In this document: positions 1 through 8,169 of the stretch, in pieces
How positions within the stretch are numbered: position 1 is the first letter of the stretch
Layout: each line of letters begins with the position of its first letter
From: Thaumarchaeota archaeon CSP1-1
GTDB taxonomy: Archaea > Thermoproteota > Nitrososphaeria > Nitrososphaerales > Nitrosopumilaceae
Direction: 5' to 3'
NCBI GenBank assembly: GCA_001443365.1
Contig: LDXL01000010.1
Coordinates: forward strand, 1 to 52,828
DNA length: 52,828 nucleotides
The notes under the pieces: model-generated
What the model saw: only the letters and a program-made list of their open reading frames with translations
What the model was told of the DNA's origin: nothing
Databases searched by the model: none
Made by a program: the position numbers and the translations under genes

Positions 1-1564
1 CTTCTAGTTTAACGCCTTCTCGTTCTTCCCATTCTTCTACAGTGATAGAATATTTCTTTTGAATTCTATCTCTGTACCATTCTGGGATTACATTAAAGGC
101 ACAGAATGGAACTATTCTAAGATCTGGAGTAAGATAGTGTATATCACATCTTTGCAGTCTTTCAAGGTCTTCATTGTATTTGTCTTGAAAGTGCATCATG
201 CCAAGGAATAGTCCTTTAACATGCCATGATCCTACTGACTCAAAGGATCTCTTCATTAGGATACTTCCAAACATTCGTGCAAGGTCTAATCCTGCGGGTT
301 GTTTTTTGGTATCTACAAAGCCTTTGAGTTTTCTTACTACCTCAAGCATAGTAAAGTACTTGTTTTTGCCGGAGCGAATCTCTTCGGCTTTGTCTTCAAA
401 TAATTCTAACATTCCTTGAATATCACAGAATCTGGGCATTGGTACTAGTTTCTTTGTATCCTCATCTTGAAAGACATAGGTACCAGCACCACATGCAAAG
501 TGAATAGATAATTCGTATTTTGGTTTACTTGAAAATGCCTCAATTACGTTTGTAAGTGGCATGCAGCTTGGAACTGGGTACCAATCATCTACTGTAACCT
601 GACCGCTAGTTTGCTCTTCAATTCTTTGAATACAATCAGGAATGGTAATTCTATATTTCTCACGTTCTTGTTTTCCCATTCTTCCAGTCAGGGAGACTGG
701 TTGGAAGTTTACAGCGTGAACTACATCCATATTTTTTTGAGCATATCTTATAATTCCTCCTAGTTCATGATCATTAATTGATTTGATAACAGTTGGAACA
801 AATACTACGGTAGAGCCTGTTTTTCTACAACTGTCTAGTGCGTATGGAATTTCCCAATGATTCTTTGGATTTGTTCTTGCAGTTACGCCATCAAAACTGA
901 GATAAAGATTGTTACAACCGGCTAGTCTTACTTCACGTGCAGCCTCTGGATCTAAGGCGTGTCTAATTCCGTTTGTATTCATCTGAATATGGTCTACGCC
1001 TTCTTCTTTCATTATCTTGATAACGTCACAAATATCATCTCTTAGCATTGGTTCACCACCAGTAATCTGCATAGAGTTTCCTGGAATTGGTCTTTCAGCC
1101 CTAAGTGTTTTCATCATTGCTCTAACTTGGGTATGATCTGGTTCATACATGTACGCTCCTTCAAGACCTTTCTTTACATAGAAGAAACAGTACCAACATG
1201 TCAGATCACATCTATTAGTCACAATCATGTTAGCAAGTCCACTGTGTGATAGGTGGTTTGAACACAGTCCACAATTGTTAGGACACGAACATTTGTCAGC
1301 CATAATGACGTTAGGTGCATGAGCGCCCTTTCCGTCTACCCAATAAGTGCTAAATTTCTTATACATATCATATGATCCAAAGTAAAGTTCTTCACACTCA
1401 CCGTGAGTGGGACAAGTCTTTGACATGAAGACTTTGCCATCTCTCTCAAAGACTTCTGCATCCAAAATCATATTGCAATCTGGGCAAATACTTTGAGTAA
1501 ACCTAATACTAGATTTTTTTCCTAGTTGTTTGGTAGATTGATTAGCAATCTGAATAAGTGCCAT
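1..1564 (-). CDS. tes: Tes-like radical SAM protein (tetraether lipid synthase family), 3' end outside window
   Basis: The frame is open from an ATG at 1564 down to base 1, so the C-terminus is cut off by the window edge. In order it shows an N-terminal zinc-ribbon-like part (CPDC...KTCPTHGE), a Cys-rich motif CPNNCGLCSNH, and the radical SAM cluster motif CDLTCWYC, followed by the glycine-rich GGEP strand. This architecture is that of the MJ0619/Tes family, known to couple two archaeal lipid chains into GDGT tetraethers; related members include GrsA/GrsB and were once described as pterin methyltransferases. Thaumarchaea make GDGTs, so Tes fits, but a paralogue in the same family cannot be excluded. 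It is divergent from the TrmB-like gene. The family call is firm; the exact reaction is inferred. Confidence 0.66.
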   Translation of the reverse strand, partial: MALIQIANQSTKQLGKKSSIRFTQSICPDCNMILDAEVFERDGKVFMSKTCPTHGECEELYFGSYDMYKKFSTYWVDGKGAHAPNVIMADKCSCPNNCGLCSNHLSHSGLANMIVTNRCDLTCWYCFFYVKKGLEGAYMYEPDHTQVRAMMKTLRAERPIPGNSMQITGGEPMLRDDICDVIKIMKEEGVDHIQMNTNGIRHALDPEAAREVRLAGCNNLYLSFDGVTARTNPKNHWEIPYALDSCRKTGSTVVFVPTVIKSINDHELGGIIRYAQKNMDVVHAVNFQPVSLTGRMGKQEREKYRITIPDCIQRIEEQTSGQVTVDDWYPVPSCMPLTNVIEAFSSKPKYELSIHFACGAGTYVFQDEDTKKLVPMPRFCDIQGMLELFEDKAEEIRSGKNKYFTMLEVVRKLKGFVDTKKQPAGLDLARMFGSILMKRSFESVGSWHVKGLFLGMMHFQDKYNEDLERLQRCDIHYLTPDLRIVPFCAFNVIPEWYRDRIQKKYSITVEEWEEREGVKLE

Positions 1565-1650
1565 TCCTATCAAATGGCATTTTTCTGATATGGTATATAA
1601 TGACTTTCATACTTGCCCCCGTGGGATAAAGGAGATACATTCGTATGGGA

Positions 1651-1657
1651 TTTAAAT
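1651..1657 (+). promoter_or_regulatory. TATA box of the TrmB-like gene
   Basis: TTTAAAT lies about 28 nt upstream of the ATG at 1682. That is the archaeal box A to transcription start distance, so the mRNA should begin at or near the start codon. It argues against the longer reading frame that opens at 1613, since that frame would start upstream of the promoter. Confidence 0.5.
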
Positions 1658-1681
1658 ACCAAAAAAAGACGTTTAGATCGC

Positions 1682-2452
1682 ATGAGTATCTCAGACAAAA
1701 CACGAAAGTCCCTTGATAAGATAGGGCTTACAAGCTATGAGATCAGAACTTTTACTTCGTTACTAAAGGGAGGTGAACTTACTGCGTCCGATTTGAGTCA
1801 GAAATCTGGGGTACCTTATTCGAAAATTTATGAGGTGTTAGGAACTTTAGAAGAAAAAGGGTGGGTCGGTTCAGATGATTCACGGCCTACAAAATATTTT
1901 GCAAAATCTCCATCAACAGCGTTGGAAACTACAAAACAAAAACAAGAATTAGAATTTAAGAACAATCAAAATATTATTTTAAATGAATTAATTCCACTTT
2001 ACGAAAAAAGCGGTACCAGTGAACGCCCAGACATATGGGTACTGTCTGGCATTGTTAATATTGTCTCAAAGGTATTAGAAATGATAGATTCTTGCAAAAA
2101 TGAGGTAATGATTGCTGTACCAAGAGCTAGTGAAGATCTAGTTAAACAAGCATTACCTAAGCTTAGATTACTACATGATAAAGGAGTTGATATAACTATT
2201 CTCATATCTGACACCATAGACAAAGATTCACTCAAAGCAATATCTAGAGTTGCTACAGTAAAGGTGAAAAAAGGTCTTTTTGGAGGAGGTATAATTTCCG
2301 ATAAACGTTATGTGGTGATACTCTTTGGGCCAGAGGTTAGTGATTCTGCTTCTGCTGATATGGTTGCTATTTGGGCAGATCATGCAGGCCTAGCAGGATT
2401 TGCAAGAGAATATTTTGAATATTTATTAAAAGATTCAAAGAAGGTAGAGTAA
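1682..2452 (+). CDS. TrmB-family transcriptional regulator
   Basis: A 256-residue protein. Residues about 12-75 form a TrmB-type winged helix-turn-helix (GLTSYEIRTF, SGVPYSKIYEVLGTLEEKGWV). The remainder resembles the C-terminal PLD-like sensor region of TrmB regulators, which in characterised members binds sugars or other small ligands. An ATG at 1613 would add 23 residues, but the TATA box at 1651-1657 favours 1682. The stop codon directly abuts the ATG of the DtxR-like gene, so the two are probably co-transcribed and translationally coupled. The ligand is unknown. Confidence 0.85.
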   Translation: MSISDKTRKSLDKIGLTSYEIRTFTSLLKGGELTASDLSQKSGVPYSKIYEVLGTLEEKGWVGSDDSRPTKYFAKSPSTALETTKQKQELEFKNNQNIILNELIPLYEKSGTSERPDIWVLSGIVNIVSKVLEMIDSCKNEVMIAVPRASEDLVKQALPKLRLLHDKGVDITILISDTIDKDSLKAISRVATVKVKKGLFGGGIISDKRYVVILFGPEVSDSASADMVAIWADHAGLAGFAREYFEYLLKDSKKVE

Positions 2453-2896
2453 ATGAGTGAAGAAATTCTTTTTGTAGGAACTGCAGAAGCAGAACACGTT
2501 GAGATGTACCTTAAAGCAATTTGGCATATTAAAGAAAAAAATGAATCTGTAAAAATTAGTACGATTGCAAAAATGCTCAATGTTAGGCAACCAAGTGTTG
2601 TTCAGATGTTAAAAAAACTTAATGAGAAAAATCTGGTAAATTATAGTAAAGCGGGAGTAAAACTGACTGAAGAAGGTGAAAAAATAGGTGCTAGTATGAT
2701 GCGTAATAGTAGACTGTTAGAGGTTTTGATGGAAAGTGCACTTAAAGTAGAAATAGATGAGGAAATGGTTTGTGGCATTGAACATCATATGAATAAGCAA
2801 TTTACAGATGCACTATGCACTATGTTAAAACACCCAAGAAAATGCCCACACGAAAATAAAATCCCTCGTGGAGAATGTTGTAAAAATAATTCTTAG
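2453..2896 (+). CDS. DtxR/MntR-family metal-dependent regulator
   Basis: A 147-residue protein. Residues about 12-75 match the DtxR winged helix (YLKAIWHI, VRQPSVVQMLKKL, GVKLTEEGE). The following dimerisation/metal region contains the EMVCGIEHHM segment expected to bind Mn or Fe, and the tail is rich in Cys and His (KCPH, GECC). It has no SH3-like third domain, as in MntR/IdeR short forms. Family members repress metal uptake genes when the metal is bound. It directly follows the TrmB-like gene and is followed by a T8 tract. The targets are not visible here. Confidence 0.9.
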   Translation: MSEEILFVGTAEAEHVEMYLKAIWHIKEKNESVKISTIAKMLNVRQPSVVQMLKKLNEKNLVNYSKAGVKLTEEGEKIGASMMRNSRLLEVLMESALKVEIDEEMVCGIEHHMNKQFTDALCTMLKHPRKCPHENKIPRGECCKNNS

Positions 2897-2906
2897 TTCT
2901 AGAATA

Positions 2907-2914
2907 TTTTTTTT
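2907..2914 (+). terminator. Oligo-T terminator after the regulator pair
   Basis: A run of eight T residues begins 10 nt after the stop codon of the DtxR-like gene. Archaeal RNA polymerase terminates at such tracts without needing a hairpin. None is obvious here. Confidence 0.45.
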
Positions 2915-2982
2915 AATCAATATTTATCATAGGTAATCTAGAAACAGAAAAAGAAGAAATACTACCTCGGAATCTTCATAGT

Positions 2983-3147
2983 ATGACGTGCTTTTGTGGT
3001 TGTCAAATCTTTGAAAAAGATCCAAATGGTTTCAAAGTAGGTTGTGTGAAATGTAATCATGGTGCACAAAATCATGAAGATGAATTCAGAGAAGCTTCAA
3101 GAGCTAATGAGAATCGAAGTCAGAAAAGAGACACTGATTTTGGCTAG
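2983..3147 (+). CDS. Small Cys-rich zinc-binding protein, 54 aa (unknown function)
   Basis: An ATG-started frame of 54 residues beginning MTCFCGCQIF, with CFCGC followed about 15 residues later by CVKC, a likely zinc site. The C-terminal half is charged (EDEFREASRANEN). No ATG occurs upstream in frame before a stop at 2914-2916. It fills most of the gap between the DtxR-like gene and yjbQ and is convergent with yjbQ. The cysteine pattern makes it more than a random frame, but I do not recognise the family. Confidence 0.6.
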   Translation: MTCFCGCQIFEKDPNGFKVGCVKCNHGAQNHEDEFREASRANENRSQKRDTDFG

Positions 3148-3157
3148 AAGAAATTCT

Positions 3158-3577
3158 TTATTCTCCAATAATCTTGACTAGAACACGTTTTTGTCTTCTT
3201 CCATCAAATTCTCCATAAAAAATCTGTTCCCACGGACCAAAATCCAACTTGCCATTAGTTATCGCCACAACAACTTCACGCCCCATTAATTGCCGTTTTA
3301 GATGTGCATCTGCATTATCTTCTCCAGTTTTGTTGTGTTCATATTGATCGATTGGTGCATGTGGAGCTAACTCCTCAAGCCATTTATCATAATCTTTGTG
3401 TAATCCCTTTTCATTGTCGTTAATGAAAACACTAGCAGTAATGTGCATTGCATTTACCAAACATAGACCATCTATGATGTTACTTTTTTTTATTGATTTT
3501 TCAATTTGAGGTGTTATATTTACAAACGCTCTTCTAGTTTTTGTGTTAAATGTTAGATAGTCAGTTAGAGAATTCAT
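3158..3577 (-). CDS. YjbQ/UPF0047 family protein (secondary thiamine-phosphate synthase type)
   Basis: A 139-residue protein with the complete UPF0047 pattern: [10 protein letters not shown]-like strand, [11 protein letters not shown], the histidine-bearing [10 protein letters not shown] helix and the C-terminal [15 protein letters not shown] signature. Some members have weak thiamine-phosphate synthase activity in E. coli; the physiological role is unclear. Length is typical. The C/D-box sRNA lies just upstream on the same strand (39 nt away). Confidence 0.92.
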   Translation of the reverse strand: MNSLTDYLTFNTKTRRAFVNITPQIEKSIKKSNIIDGLCLVNAMHITASVFINDNEKGLHKDYDKWLEELAPHAPIDQYEHNKTGEDNADAHLKRQLMGREVVVAITNGKLDFGPWEQIFYGEFDGRRQKRVLVKIIGE

Positions 3578-3615
3578 GTTTTACCAAGTGTAGCATATGT
3601 CATAAAAATCCTAAG

Positions 3616-3680
3616 ATGCAGGCTCAGAACTCAAGATCCCTATCATCAAATCAGAGGGATAGAATCATCAACGCCTGCAT
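3616..3680 (-). ncRNA. C/D-box sRNA (2'-O-methylation guide)
   Basis: Read on the minus strand this 65-nt segment has every element of an archaeal C/D sRNA: terminal stem ATGCAGGC/GCCTGCAT (3680-3673 with 3623-3616, 8 bp), box C TGATGA (3670-3665), box D' CTGA (3654-3651), box C' TGATGA (3648-3643) and box D CTGA (3627-3624). The D' guide is 10 nt (3664-3655) and the C'-D spacer is 15 nt (3642-3628). The 11 nt before box D are complementary to AACTCAAGATC, which resembles the anticodon loop of tRNA-Leu(CAA); the +5 rule would place the methyl group on the wobble C34. The D' target is unassigned. Box layout is seen directly; targets are inferred. Confidence 0.85.
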
Positions 3681-3751
3681 AGTAAAATCAGTCTAATACT
3701 AATTGAATTTTTCAAGAACCTTGATAAATGGCTTGTGCCTAAATATCTTAA

Positions 3752-4174
3752 ATGGTTAAGATAGATACTCCAGCGTCAATAGAAAGCTTCAGACGTTTTA
3801 TTATTACTAGTACATGTAGTTCATTTGCTCCAAGTAGCTATCTAGAAGATTACGAAGTTTTTCCAGAACGAGACGATTCACTTGGATCAATCTACGTAGA
3901 AGCAGCTGATAAAGTTACTTTGAAAAAAATTCGTGAGATTACTTTTGTTAATGCAAGAGATGTTTTAGGAATAATCTATAATTCAAAAAGCGGCAATACT
4001 CAATTAAAATGGCGTCAAATTAGGAGACTTAACGGCAAAGTTACAGGTGAAGCATCACCAAATTCACTTGTAAACTTGGCAGAAAGTGGTGTAATAACAA
4101 TGGAATGGGTTGAAAACTACGTACGAAAAAAAGCAGAAGAAGATAAAACAAACGTTAAGGAAATAACGAGCTAG
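3752..4174 (+). CDS. Conserved-looking hypothetical protein, 140 aa
   Basis: I do not recognise this family. The protein is soluble, mixed alpha/beta in composition, with a serine-rich segment near residue 20 (STCSSFAPSS) and an acidic/basic C-terminus (VRKKAEEDKTNVKEITS). It has no membrane segment or cysteine motif. A TATA-like GATAAATG about 25 nt upstream suggests a leaderless transcript starting at this ATG. It lies 38 nt upstream of pelA on the same strand, but a further TATA-like sequence separates them, so co-transcription is uncertain. Confidence 0.75.
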   Translation: MVKIDTPASIESFRRFIITSTCSSFAPSSYLEDYEVFPERDDSLGSIYVEAADKVTLKKIREITFVNARDVLGIIYNSKSGNTQLKWRQIRRLNGKVTGEASPNSLVNLAESGVITMEWVENYVRKKAEEDKTNVKEITS

Positions 4175-4212
4175 CCGCTATTTCTGTATGTTTATAATCA
4201 GATTTCAATAAA

Positions 4213-5265
4213 ATGATTACAAAAATTTTGGATGATAATTCCATTTCATTAATTCCTGAAGAATCAGATGATTTGTTAATCCTCCGTAGGATAATAAAAA
4301 CAGGAGATCGAATTGTAGGTACTACAAGCCGTGTTATCAAACAAGATAAGGAATATTCAAGACCTGATAGAGGAGACAGAGTAAAAATAAGAATTGCATT
4401 AGATGTTGAAAAAATCTCATTAGATAATGTTTTAGATCGACTAAGAGTTACAGGCAAAATTGCCGAATCTAACAATGAATCTGTTCCACATGGTTCTCAT
4501 CATTCTTTTCTGATAAAGGTGAATGAAGGTTTTAATTTAATAAAGAAACATTGGGAAGAGGTTGAAAAAAAATTAATTCATTCTAAAGAACAAAAATTCG
4601 GATTTCTTCTGATTGCTATTGATACAAGTGATTGTGGCATTGGCAGACTAAAAGGAACTCATCTAGAATTAACACCAAATATTTATTCTGGTGCAAGTGG
4701 AAAACAATACAAATCTAATTTTAATATTGAAAAATTTTTTGATATAATTCAAAGAGCTGTTTTTTCATCTCTCAAAGAAGGAGACACTATCATAATTTTT
4801 GGGCCTGGTGAAACTAAGAAAAAATTTAGCAATTATATTCAAAAAACTTCTGTTGGTCAAAAACACAAAATCCAAGTAATTGAAGGAATAGATTCAGGTG
4901 GAGAAGATGGAATCTATACGTTTACGAAATCACAGTCTATGAAGGAAATAATGTCTGAGAGTAAACTTGCTAAGGTTTCATCCATTATTGATGAGATAAT
5001 GTACAGGGCTAATAAGAAAAGTAGGAAATTTACTATGGGTTTTGAAGAAACAAAAAATGCTAATCAATTTGGAGCTATAGATTCTTTGGTATTTTCAGAA
5101 AAAATTATTCAAACCGAAGACGAGGAAAAAATAATTGAATTTTTAAATGATGCTGAGAGCAAGGGGGTCAAAGCATACAGTGCTGATTCAACTACAGATG
5201 TGGGATTGAGAGTAACTGGTTTAGGTGGAATAGTTTCGTTGTTAAGATTTCCAGTGGAAGCCTAA
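4213..5265 (+). CDS. pelA: Pelota homologue, ribosome rescue factor
   Basis: A 350-residue protein with the three eRF1-related domains of archaeal Pelota: an N-terminal Sm-like RNA-binding domain (ILRRIIKTGDRIVGTTSR, DRVKIRIALDVEKI), a central domain about 130-255 without the GGQ motif of release factors, and a C-terminal domain ending GLGGIVSLLRFPVE. Pelota with aEF1A or ABCE1 dissociates stalled ribosomes in no-go and non-stop decay. Its last 4 bases overlap the end of the convergent cutA gene. Confidence 0.95.
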   Translation: MITKILDDNSISLIPEESDDLLILRRIIKTGDRIVGTTSRVIKQDKEYSRPDRGDRVKIRIALDVEKISLDNVLDRLRVTGKIAESNNESVPHGSHHSFLIKVNEGFNLIKKHWEEVEKKLIHSKEQKFGFLLIAIDTSDCGIGRLKGTHLELTPNIYSGASGKQYKSNFNIEKFFDIIQRAVFSSLKEGDTIIIFGPGETKKKFSNYIQKTSVGQKHKIQVIEGIDSGGEDGIYTFTKSQSMKEIMSESKLAKVSSIIDEIMYRANKKSRKFTMGFEETKNANQFGAIDSLVFSEKIIQTEDEEKIIEFLNDAESKGVKAYSADSTTDVGLRVTGLGGIVSLLRFPVEA

Positions 5266-5573
5266 TTCGTTGATTCAATTAACCACTTTAGATATGGTTG
5301 ATTAATTGAGCTAATATTAATTTCTGCAATTTCAGGAATATCATAGGGATGCATTTTTTTGATGGCTTTTTTCAAAGCATTTTTATTTTTTTGAGTTGTT
5401 TTGAAAAGAACTAAAAATTCAGAGGTATTTTCTATTTTTCCCTTCCATGAATAAATCGAAGAAATTTTTGAAATGTTAACACAGGCTGCAAGTCGTTTTT
5501 TAACTAATTCATTTGCAGTTTTTGTTACTGTTTTTTTGTCCGGATAAGTTGATACAATTATCACAGGTTTCAT
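5262..5573 (-). CDS. cutA: CutA1 divalent-cation tolerance protein
   Basis: A 103-residue protein of normal CutA1 length, with ACVNISKISSIYSWKGKIE and the C-terminal HPYDIPEIAEINI signature followed by YLKWL. CutA1 proteins are small, very stable trimers linked to copper or divalent-metal tolerance, though their biochemical role remains debated. The gene is convergent with pelA and divergent from the site-2 protease gene. Confidence 0.95.
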   Translation of the reverse strand: MKPVIIVSTYPDKKTVTKTANELVKKRLAACVNISKISSIYSWKGKIENTSEFLVLFKTTQKNKNALKKAIKKMHPYDIPEIAEINISSINQPYLKWLIESTN

Positions 5574-5616
5574 AGTAAACGATAAATTTACCTGATTAAA
5601 AAAAGTAACAATTACT

Positions 5617-6819
5617 TTGGAACTAGATTTTATTACAGAAAATTCGATTATTTACGTCCTTATGGCATGGGTAGTAATTGTTTTAGTAGCAAAGGGACTA
5701 AAATTAGAAAATCGAGGTTTTGAGATTAAAGCTTACAGCCTAACTTACAAAAATTATGGCGTACAAGCTGCTCTCACAAAAATGTTGAATCGGACAAGAA
5801 GAGGAATTAGAGTTTTTGCAGATATTAGTGTTGTTGCAGGATTTTTAATGATGGGTTTTGCCTTCTGGTTCTTACTAAATAATGTCTCAAATTATTTTGT
5901 AGAACCAACAGAGTTTTCAGAATTAACGGTACTAATTCCAGGGGTTACCTTAACATCTTCAGCTTCAATTACCTACTTTCTGTTATCCATTCCAATTGTT
6001 TTAGTAATTCATGAGGGTGCACATGGAATTGTAGCTACATTAGAAAAAATTAAGATAAAAACTGGAGGCTTTGCTATCTTCATAGCTCTATTTGCAGGAT
6101 TTGTAGAGCCAGATGAAGAAGAATTTAACAAGGCAAAAAAGATCTCAAAACTAAGAGTAATTGGTGCTGGTGCTACATCAAATGTTATTTTTTCCTTTGC
6201 ATTAGGAGCTATCCTACTGACAAATCCTCTTTTTGCAATAGTATTACCTGAGCCAATTCTTGGGTGGATGTATGAAGAACCAGATGGCGTATTGGTATTA
6301 TCCATAATTGAAGGATCTGGAGCAGAAAAAGCAGGACTTCAGCCAAATGATATAATCACAGCAATAAACGGCATTGATGTAAGGACTCCCCTTGATTTTC
6401 AAAAAGCTGACATTGTACCAGGTCAGACAGTTAATGTATCTATTTTACGTGCTGGACAACAATTAGAATTACCAATTGTAATTATGCCTTCTGAAGATGA
6501 TCCTGAACGAGGATTGATTGGTATAATAAGAGATAATTCATTTGCATACAAACCAGTTTATAATTTCATTGAGTGGAATAATCCTTCTTTATCGATGTTC
6601 TTACTATGGTTGTGGATGATTTCATTTTTCATTGGCATCATAAACATGTTACCGTTACCGATACTTGATGGTGGGAAATTCATTCATAGTATTATAGATA
6701 AGAAAATTTCAGAGCGAACAGTCAATGGTCTTATGTGGGGAATTTATGGATTTACTTTTGCATTATTTGGTTTAAACATAGCACTTTCTTATATGAAATC
6801 TGGATGGTTTACCATCTAA
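5617..6819 (+). CDS. Site-2-protease-like M50 membrane metalloprotease with PDZ domain
   Basis: A 400-residue multi-pass membrane protein starting at TTG. The zinc motif HEGAH is at residues 132-136 inside a membrane helix and the third ligand motif LDG is at about 350-352 (LPLPILDGGK). A PDZ domain lies between them at about 225-290 (SGAEKAGLQPNDIITAING). This is the RseP/S2P arrangement, which cleaves transmembrane anchors by intramembrane proteolysis. The substrate is unknown. It is divergent from cutA and followed by the ttuA-like gene after a TATA-rich 60-bp gap. Confidence 0.92.
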   Translation: MELDFITENSIIYVLMAWVVIVLVAKGLKLENRGFEIKAYSLTYKNYGVQAALTKMLNRTRRGIRVFADISVVAGFLMMGFAFWFLLNNVSNYFVEPTEFSELTVLIPGVTLTSSASITYFLLSIPIVLVIHEGAHGIVATLEKIKIKTGGFAIFIALFAGFVEPDEEEFNKAKKISKLRVIGAGATSNVIFSFALGAILLTNPLFAIVLPEPILGWMYEEPDGVLVLSIIEGSGAEKAGLQPNDIITAINGIDVRTPLDFQKADIVPGQTVNVSILRAGQQLELPIVIMPSEDDPERGLIGIIRDNSFAYKPVYNFIEWNNPSLSMFLLWLWMISFFIGIINMLPLPILDGGKFIHSIIDKKISERTVNGLMWGIYGFTFALFGLNIALSYMKSGWFTI

Positions 6820-6879
6820 AATTTTATCATATTTATTAAAATTCATTAAATCTATATCATGCATGGTTAAGTTATTGAT

Positions 6880-7794
6880 ATGAAATGTGATAGATGCCAA
6901 AATGTAGCTGCATACTCCCGTAAATATTCGGGTGAAAACCTATGTTCTATTTGTTTTTCAGATTCAATTTTACGAAAAACTGCTAAAACTATTTCTAAAT
7001 TCAATATGATAAAAAATAATGAGCTTGTTTGTGTGGCTGTATCCGGTGGAAAAGATTCACTAGCATTATTACATATTCTTCATCAAATGTCTAAAAATCA
7101 TAATTTTAGGATTAAAGTGATAACAATTGATGAAGGAATTCCTGATTATAGGAATGAGGCATTAGAAATTGTTAAGAGTTTTTGTGGAAAAATTAACGTG
7201 GATCATTTAGTGTATTCTTACAAGGACATATTTGATCTGACACTAGATGATGCTCTGAATTTAAGAGAAAATGAAAAAATGTCTTCCTGTTCTATATGTG
7301 GAACATTAAGGCGAAGAGCAATGGATTATGCTGCTAAAGATATAGGTGCAGATGTAATTGCAACTGGCCATAATTTAGATGATAATCTTCAAAGCTTTTT
7401 CATCAATATGTTATCAGGAGACACAAACAAAATTGGTTGGATGGATCCTGACACCTCAAAAAACTCTTTGAGGAAGGTAAAACCGTTTTGTGAAATTTAT
7501 GAATCGGAAATTGTTTTTTACGCCTTTACTAATGAAATTCCATTCCAGACAGAGCCATGTCCACATATGAATGAGGGAATACGAACAGAAATTCGTGAAT
7601 TTTTAAATTCTTTGGAAGGACAACATTCAGGAATAAAAAACAATCTTTTCAATTCGTTTCTTAAAATTTCAGGAATAGTGAAGGATTCAAACAATAAAGA
7701 AAGACGAATTTGTCTAAACTGTGGGAATGAATGTACTGGAAAAATTTGTTCTGTGTGTAATTTAGTTCTAAAACTAAATCAAAAGCAATCCTAA
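6880..7794 (+). CDS. ttuA: tRNA 2-thiolation enzyme, TtuA/Ncs6 family
   Basis: A 304-residue protein. An N-terminal zinc site (C3, C6, C22, C25) precedes the PP-loop ATP pyrophosphatase motif SGGKDS at 55-60. The catalytic-domain cysteines follow (CSICG), then ATGHNLDDN, and the C-terminus has a second zinc ribbon (CLNCG...CSVC). This order is diagnostic of the TtuA/Ncs6 group, which thiolates U54 or U34 of tRNA using a ubiquitin-like sulfur carrier and often a 4Fe-4S cluster. Which uridine is modified cannot be decided from sequence alone. It is immediately upstream of the SRP RNA gene. Confidence 0.92.
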   Translation: MKCDRCQNVAAYSRKYSGENLCSICFSDSILRKTAKTISKFNMIKNNELVCVAVSGGKDSLALLHILHQMSKNHNFRIKVITIDEGIPDYRNEALEIVKSFCGKINVDHLVYSYKDIFDLTLDDALNLRENEKMSSCSICGTLRRRAMDYAAKDIGADVIATGHNLDDNLQSFFINMLSGDTNKIGWMDPDTSKNSLRKVKPFCEIYESEIVFYAFTNEIPFQTEPCPHMNEGIRTEIREFLNSLEGQHSGIKNNLFNSFLKISGIVKDSNNKERRICLNCGNECTGKICSVCNLVLKLNQKQS

Positions 7795-7797
7795 TGC

Positions 7798-7806
7798 AAA
7801 TATAAT
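7798..7806 (+). promoter_or_regulatory. TATA box of the SRP RNA gene
   Basis: AAATATAAT is centred about 22 nt upstream of the predicted 5' end of the SRP RNA and directly follows the stop codon of the ttuA-like gene. Confidence 0.4.
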
Positions 7807-7823
7807 AATTCGTATTACAAAAA

Positions 7824-8146
7824 GATGGTAGTAGGTAGGATCAGGGTGCTAGCCGTGCCCTATTCTGAAACCGGCTATATGCAGAGATCAGTAACTGCTG
7901 GATAAATCTCTAGATAGATAGTTCCCGCTTGGTGTATGGAAATGAACTCACGCCGAGGCGGGTGGATGTAGGACTGGGATTATCCGAAGGGATAATTCCT
8001 AAGACCGAACCGTTGAAAGGGATGAGGTCCGGGAGGGAGCAATCCTAAGATGGAACACTCACGCTTCCTCGTCAACGTGGCGGATCTTGTATGCCTTGAA
8101 ATGGGGCTACCCATCTAGACTGGAACCAGCAGGGCTACTACTATAT
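7824..8146 (+). ncRNA. ffs: Signal recognition particle 7S RNA
   Basis: This GC-richer island of about 320 nt without long frames contains the SRP S-domain signature: GACCGAACC, then GAGGTCCGG, then GGAGGGAGCAA and the AAGATGGAACAC segment, corresponding to helix 8 and its symmetric loop. The ends pair (TAGTAG near 7829-7834 with CTACTA near 8138-8143), as in helix 1 of archaeal SRP RNA. The RNA scaffolds SRP54 and SRP19 for co-translational targeting. RNase P RNA was considered, but its conserved core motifs were not found. The end positions are estimates (plus or minus about 10 nt). Confidence 0.87.
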
Positions 8147-8158
8147 ACTTTAAAATAA

Positions 8159-8164
8159 TTTTTT
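8159..8164 (+). terminator. Oligo-T terminator of SRP RNA
   Basis: A T6 tract about 13 nt beyond the closing helix of the SRP RNA, in an otherwise A+T-rich stretch, is the likely termination site. Confidence 0.35.
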
Positions 8165-8169
8165 CATTT

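Noticed and set aside
198-419. 73-codon plus-strand frame inside the Tes-like gene
   Set aside because: It is antisense to a conserved radical SAM frame and has no motif; it is a shadow.
3616-3680. H/ACA-type RNA or plus-strand hairpin
   Set aside because: On the plus strand there is only a stem-loop; on the minus strand all four C/D boxes occur in order at correct spacing.
7800-8160. RNase P RNA as identity for the structured GC-richer island
   Set aside because: The helix 8 signature with GGTCCGG and GGAGGGAGCA is that of SRP RNA; RNase P core motifs were not seen.
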